Assembly: GCA_905193485.1 (NCBI GenBank)
Contig: CAJJOX010000095.1
Span: 1-8,088, forward strand
Direction: 5' to 3'
Origin: an uncultured Porphyromonadaceae bacterium
GTDB taxonomy: Bacteria; Bacteroidota; Bacteroidia; Bacteroidales; Muribaculaceae
Length of the DNA: 8,088 bases
Shown: positions 5,167 through 8,088 of the stretch, piece after piece
How the letters are laid out: every line of letters begins with the position of its first letter
Position numbering within the stretch: position 1 is the first letter of the stretch
The notes under the pieces: model-generated
Databases searched by the model: none
What the model was told of the DNA's origin: nothing
The model's input: the letters and a program-made list of their open reading frames with translations, nothing else
Program-made: the position numbers and the translations under genes

Positions 5167-5252
5167 GATATTCTCCGTTTTTTGCGCTTACCACTATTAT
5201 GGCGAAGCCTACCATCATTCAGGATGACGATGAAAATTAGACTTTTAATGCT

Positions 5253-5260
5253 TAAATTTG
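5253..5260 (+). promoter_or_regulatory. -7 element of the AraC-type gene promoter, very close to the start codon
   Basis: TAAATTTG (5253-5260) matches the Bacteroidetes -7 consensus and is followed by CAAC and the ATG at 5265. Transcription would begin at or within a few bases of the ATG, so the mRNA would be leaderless or nearly so. The -33 position lacks a good TTTG, which hints at activation or autoregulation. Confidence 0.5.
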
Positions 5261-5264
5261 CAAC

Positions 5265-6179
5265 ATGAAAACAACAGAAACTATAAAACTTGATTCGATA
5301 GACGCCTATAACCGGCTGTACGGGCTTACTACATATCATCCGCTTGTGACAGTCATCGATTTGAAGAAAGCGACAAAACGCTTTGACAGGCTGAGAATGG
5401 ATTATGGCGTCTATGCTCTATACCTGAAGAATAGTGTAACCTGCTCGCTGAAATACGGACGGGAATATTACGATTATCAGGAGGGTACCGTGGTTTGCTT
5501 TTCGCCGGGTCAGGTTATAGACGTTGACAGCACAGACGAACCGCTTGCTCCCGATGTGGCGGGCCTGATGTTTCATCCCGACCTGATATACGGTACGCCG
5601 CTTGCCGAAAAAATCGGCAGGTTCGGTTATTTCGGATATTCGCAGAAAGAAGCCCTGCATCTTTCGGATAAGGAGAAGGATATTTTTATGGACTGTCTCG
5701 AAAAAATCAGAGAGGAAACCGAACATCCTGTCGACACTCATTCCGCCGATCTGATATCGGCAAACATTCAGGTATTGCTTGAATATCTCAGCCGTTTCTA
5801 CGACCGACAGTTCATAACCCGTCACAAAGCCAATTCATCGGTAGTAGCCAATTTTGAGAAGGAATTATCGGAATTTTATTCCGGTCGCACTGCATTGACG
5901 GAAATCCCGAAAGTATCCTACTTTGCGGAAAAAGCCAGTCTGACACCCGGTTATTTCGGCGACCTCATAAAACGGGAAACCGGAAGCACACCTCAGGAAA
6001 TTATTTCATTGCGGATAATAGCCGAGGCAAAACGTCGTCTTGCAGCGACAGATAATGACATAAGCATTATCGCCTATGACCTTGGCTTCCAGTATCCGCA
6101 ACATTTCACGCGACTGTTCAAGCGCGTCACCGGCAAAAGTCCGAGCACGTTTAGAAACGAATATCATTCCAATAATTGA
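5265..6179 (+). CDS. AraC-family transcriptional regulator
   Basis: This 304-residue cytoplasmic regulator has a cupin-like sensing domain and a C-terminal double helix-turn-helix. The N-terminal half contains DYGVYALYLKNSVTCSLKYGREYYDYQEGTVVCFSPGQV (about 46-84), the beta-barrel effector region. Residues 216-240 (KVSYFAEKASLTPGYFGDLIKRETG) form the first HTH. Residues about 264-300 (ISIIAYDLGFQYPQHFTRLFKRVTG) form the second, with the AraC signature ending KSPSTFR. The start is supported by the family-like N-terminus SIDAYNRLYGL. It diverges from the flavodoxin operon across 131 bp and is followed 6 bp later by the acetyltransferase gene, so it probably controls both directions. The inducer is unknown; close relatives sit beside flavodoxin or aldo-keto reductase genes and are thought to respond to redox or electrophile stress. 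Confidence 0.94.
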   Translation: MKTTETIKLDSIDAYNRLYGLTTYHPLVTVIDLKKATKRFDRLRMDYGVYALYLKNSVTCSLKYGREYYDYQEGTVVCFSPGQVIDVDSTDEPLAPDVAGLMFHPDLIYGTPLAEKIGRFGYFGYSQKEALHLSDKEKDIFMDCLEKIREETEHPVDTHSADLISANIQVLLEYLSRFYDRQFITRHKANSSVVANFEKELSEFYSGRTALTEIPKVSYFAEKASLTPGYFGDLIKRETGSTPQEIISLRIIAEAKRRLAATDNDISIIAYDLGFQYPQHFTRLFKRVTGKSPSTFRNEYHSNN

Positions 6180-6185
6180 TAAAAT

Positions 6186-6749
6186 ATGACCCCACAGGAA
6201 TATAACGCCTATATTGCGGAACACGGGACGGTAATCAACAACTCGGAAGAACACCTTTTCATGCACAGGGCTTCGCAGGATGCGATACGAATTACAACGG
6301 AAATAAACAGCATCTATCACACACCAGATGAATTGCGCGTGTTGCTGTCGGAACTTATCGGCTCCGAGATTGACAAAACTGTAGGTATCTTCCCGCCGAT
6401 ATATTCCGACTACGGCAAGAATCTCCACATCGGCAAGAACGTGTTTATCAACATGGGTTGTAAATTTCAGGATCAAGGAGGAATTTTTATCGGCAACGGT
6501 TCACTGATAGGCCACAACTGTGTCATGGCGACAATAAATCACGACCCAGACCCGGCAAAGCGCGGCTCAATGACATTCAAGCCAATACATATCGGCAAGG
6601 ATGTATGGATCGGGGCTAATGTAACCATAACTCCGGGTGTGACAATAGGCGACGGCGCGATAGTAGCGGCCGGCGCAGTTGTGACAAAGGATGTGGAGCC
6701 GCGCACTGTTGTCGGTGGCATACCTGCAAAGTTCATCAAGAAAATCTAA
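6186..6749 (+). CDS. Maltose/galactoside-type O-acetyltransferase (left-handed beta-helix)
   Basis: This 187-residue cytoplasmic enzyme is of the NodL-LacA-Maa type and transfers acetyl from acetyl-CoA to a sugar hydroxyl. An N-terminal helical Mac-type domain (about 1-60, with [16 protein letters not shown]) precedes [23 protein letters not shown] (70-92), the standard entry to the left-handed parallel beta-helix. Hexapeptide repeats such as [19 protein letters not shown] and [14 protein letters not shown] build the CoA-binding coil. Catalytic His119 lies in TINHDPDP. The C-terminus [12 protein letters not shown] is canonical. Length is normal and the gene appears intact. It lies 6 bp after the AraC-type gene and 10 bp before the broken reductase gene, in one rightward operon. 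The acceptor in this cluster is unknown. Confidence 0.93.
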   Translation: MTPQEYNAYIAEHGTVINNSEEHLFMHRASQDAIRITTEINSIYHTPDELRVLLSELIGSEIDKTVGIFPPIYSDYGKNLHIGKNVFINMGCKFQDQGGIFIGNGSLIGHNCVMATINHDPDPAKRGSMTFKPIHIGKDVWIGANVTITPGVTIGDGAIVAAGAVVTKDVEPRTVVGGIPAKFIKKI

Positions 6750-6759
6750 ACTCAAAAAT

Positions 6760-7096
6760 ATGAAACCATATATCATTTGCCACATGATGCAGTCGGTCGA
6801 CGGACGCATAGCCTGCGACATGGTGGATAAAATAAGCGGTGACGAGTATTACACCGTTCTTGACGCTCTTGAATGTAATGCTTTCATCGAGGGCAAGCAT
6901 TCATTTTAGATACATTACTACGGCTTTGATGATTTTATACCAAGATAATCAAAGCATAGATACGGAAAATTTCCATTTCGCATCCAAGTCTGACAAATAC
7001 TACATTTCCATAGACACAAATGGGACGCTGAGATGGGAAGGTTGTGACAACAACGGACGAATCTGCATCGTAAGCGAGCAGGAGTCGCCTGAATAA
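6760..7096 (+). pseudogene. Broken dihydrofolate reductase-like (RibD C-terminal domain) gene
   Basis: From ATG 6760 the text MKPYIICHMMQSVDGRIACD is a clear RibD_C/DHFR-like reductase N-terminus (NADPH-dependent). TAG at 6907-6909 interrupts it after GKHSF. The same frame then continues IHYYGFDDFIP up to about 6942. Family-like sequence resumes in the next frame, as DNQSIDTENFHFASKSDKYY (6944-7003), then ISIDTNGTLRW and IVSEQ, until TAA at 7094-7096. This means one nonsense codon, one net +1 frameshift (for example loss of two bases) near 6940-6945, and loss of the C-terminal half; intact relatives have roughly 200-230 residues. The conserved C-terminal glycine-rich VGGGHxNG region is missing altogether. 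The gene is third in the AraC operon, 10 bp after the acetyltransferase, and can no longer make an enzyme. Confidence 0.85.
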
Positions 7097-7126
7097 CTCG
7101 CTGGGTAAACAATTATCACACTCAAG

Positions 7127-7162
7127 AAATAGGCTGGAACGGGAGTGCGTTCCAGCCTATTT
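7127..7162 (+). terminator. Hairpin terminator of the AraC operon
   Basis: AAATAGGCTGGAAC (7127-7140) and GTTCCAGCCTATTT (7149-7162) form a perfect 14-bp stem, extendable by G7141-C7148, with a 6- to 8-nt loop. It lies 30 bp after the last stop of the broken reductase. The T-run is short (TTT), so efficiency may be moderate. Confidence 0.75.
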
Positions 7163-7229
7163 GGATTTCAAATTACAGCCGCTCATCAAATGTGCAAATC
7201 TGAAAGGGTTTGATTATTCTTTCGGAATT

Positions 7230-7268
7230 CAAGAAGCGTCCAATCTTAATTACGGAAGCAGCTTCTTG
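7230..7268 (-). other. Inverted repeat downstream of the ompA-like gene
   Basis: CAAGAAGC (7230-7237) and GCTTCTTG (7261-7268) are perfect 8-bp inverted repeats with a 23-nt loop, 34 bp beyond the ompA-like stop. No T-run follows on the minus strand, so a terminator role is doubtful. It might be a recombinase-binding arm at the island end. The rest of 7163-7298 shows nothing recognisable. Confidence 0.3.
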
Positions 7269-7298
7269 ATATGACTTTGCTGATTGCGCGCTTAGGAT

Positions 7299-7373
7299 GA
7301 CTTATTTGGTGTCGTCGGTTTCAGGCGCTTTATCGATGAGATCCATAAACTGGTCGAGGCTGGGTGTGATGAT
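7299..7373 (-). repeat. Right copy of the 75-bp direct repeat, within the ompA-like gene 3' end
   Basis: This copy is identical to 2384-2458. Here the repeat is part of the intact gene: it supplies the last 23 codons, the TAA stop (7302-7304 on the minus strand) and 3 bp of downstream sequence. On the element-insertion reading this is the copy brought in by, or regenerated with, the element. Confidence 0.9.
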
Positions 7374-8088
7374 GATCTCAGTGCGTCGGTTGCGGTCACG
7401 GCCTTCGGCTGTTGAGTTGTCGGCAACAGGATTGTATTCACCACGTCCGCCGGCAGTGAGGCGTGATGGATCGACGCCGAAGCGGTTTTGGAGCACCTGC
7501 ACCACGGAAGAGGCACGAAGAGCAGACAGATCCCAGTTGTTGCGGATGTTGGGACGGGAGATGGGCACGTCGTCGGTATTGCCTTCAACGAGGACATCGT
7601 AATTGTTGTAGTCTTTGATGATCTTGGCGATTTTGCCAAGTATCTCCATTGCGCGGTCGCTCACTTCGTAGCTGCCGGAACGGAAAAGCATGTTGTCGGC
7701 TAAAGAAATGTAGACAACACCTTTAAGCACCTTGATGTCGACGTCGCGGAGATCGTCGCGCGAGAGCGAACGGGTGAGGTTGTTGGTGAGAACCATATTG
7801 AGCGAATCGCTCTTTGATTTGGCGTCGACGAGCTGTTTGATGTAACGGTTGGAGGCGTTGATCTCATCGACGAGTTTGGAAATGTTGACGCTGCCTTGCT
7901 GGTTTTGTTCAAGGCTTTGGGCGAGATTGCCCTGAAGAGCCTCATACTGGCTGCGGAGTGCCTGATTGTTGCGGCGCGCCTCTTCAAGAAGTGCCTCATA
8001 ACTGCGATTGTTGGCACGACCTTCGGCAAGAGCCACCTGCGCGGCATTGTAGTCGGAGGATAGAGTGTCGTATCGCGTCTGCAATTCA
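7302..8088 (-). CDS. OmpA/MotB-domain envelope protein with coiled coil, N-terminus outside window
   Basis: This is the C-terminal 262 or so residues of an OmpA-family protein that binds peptidoglycan and tethers the outer membrane to the cell wall. The frame is open to the window edge with no convincing start, and the first in-frame candidate (TTG at 8084) is unlikely. The missing part is probably only a short lipoprotein or signal peptide. About 100 residues of predicted coiled coil (DYNAAQVALAEGRANNRSYE, LLEEARRNNQALRSQYEALQ) precede the OmpA domain. That domain is marked by VLVEGNTDDVPI, WDLSALRASSVVQVL, RLTAGGRGEYNPVADN and EGRDRNRRTEIII, including the Asp and Arg that bind diaminopimelate. 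The last 23 codons are duplicated at 2384-2458. It is transcribed leftward, toward the island. Confidence 0.93.
   Translation of the reverse strand, partial: ELQTRYDTLSSDYNAAQVALAEGRANNRSYEALLEEARRNNQALRSQYEALQGNLAQSLEQNQQGSVNISKLVDEINASNRYIKQLVDAKSKSDSLNMVLTNNLTRSLSRDDLRDVDIKVLKGVVYISLADNMLFRSGSYEVSDRAMEILGKIAKIIKDYNNYDVLVEGNTDDVPISRPNIRNNWDLSALRASSVVQVLQNRFGVDPSRLTAGGRGEYNPVADNSTAEGRDRNRRTEIIITPSLDQFMDLIDKAPETDDTK

Larger units (their letters stand above)
2384..7373. mobile_element. Putative degenerate integrated element or island bounded by 75-bp repeats
   Basis: The two 75-bp perfect repeats flank the methylase-like remnant, the flavodoxin/cyclophilin-like/hydrolase operon and the AraC/acetyltransferase/broken reductase operon. 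The right repeat restores an intact 3' end of the ompA-like gene. The left repeat sits beside that gene's probable old terminator. This is the expected footprint of site-specific integration at the 3' end of a gene. No integrase, excisionase or transfer gene remains, so the segment would be a decayed, cargo-only remnant. An alternative is duplication by ordinary recombination. Confidence 0.45.

Noticed and set aside
5418..5825. 135-codon frame opposite the AraC-type gene
   Set aside because: It is antisense to a strongly supported AraC-family coding region with family motifs from end to end.

Overview
The window looks like a chromosomal segment from the Bacteroidales, plausibly Muribaculaceae or a relative. 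Four promoters match the Bacteroidetes -7 consensus TAnnTTTG, each followed by CA. There are no clear Shine-Dalgarno sequences, the tRNA gene does not encode CCA, and the proteins (HU-like protein, HTH_34 winged-helix regulator, cyclophilin-like lid protein, lipoprotein flavodoxin, OmpA-family protein) have a Bacteroidales look. The family-level placement is an inference made without any database search.

Left part (1-2300): an HU/IHF-type DNA-binding protein gene (183-458, +) faces tRNA-Pro(GGG) (519-593, -). A perfect 21-bp hairpin between them can terminate both. About 540 bp with no recognisable gene follow. Next comes a two-gene operon (1296-2200, +): a six-helix inner-membrane protein of unknown function, overlapping by ATGA a small winged-helix regulator. 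Two near-identical palindromes (GGTTTAT-N3-ATAAACY) lie upstream. One sits exactly in the -33/-7 spacer, as expected for a self-repressing operon.

Middle part (2384-7373): a 75-bp perfect direct repeat of the last 23 codons of the OmpA-type gene, plus its stop and 3 bp, bounds a segment of about 4.9 kb. This looks like an integrated element that inserted at the 3' end of the ompA-like gene and regenerated that end. Just inside the left repeat is a remnant that resembles the C-terminal tail of the giant methylase/helicase proteins of Bacteroidales conjugative elements. The cargo is a divergent redox/electrophile-stress-type cluster. Leftward run a periplasmic or membrane-anchored flavodoxin lipoprotein, a secreted cyclophilin-like protein and a secreted alpha/beta hydrolase with a Cys nucleophile. 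Rightward run an AraC-family regulator, a sugar/maltose-type O-acetyltransferase and a broken RibD/DHFR-like reductase gene. No integrase lies in the segment.

Right part (7302-8088, -): the OmpA/MotB-domain protein itself, with its N-terminus cut off by the window edge. Its probable ancestral terminator (2318-2336) is now stranded 5 kb away, beside the left repeat copy.
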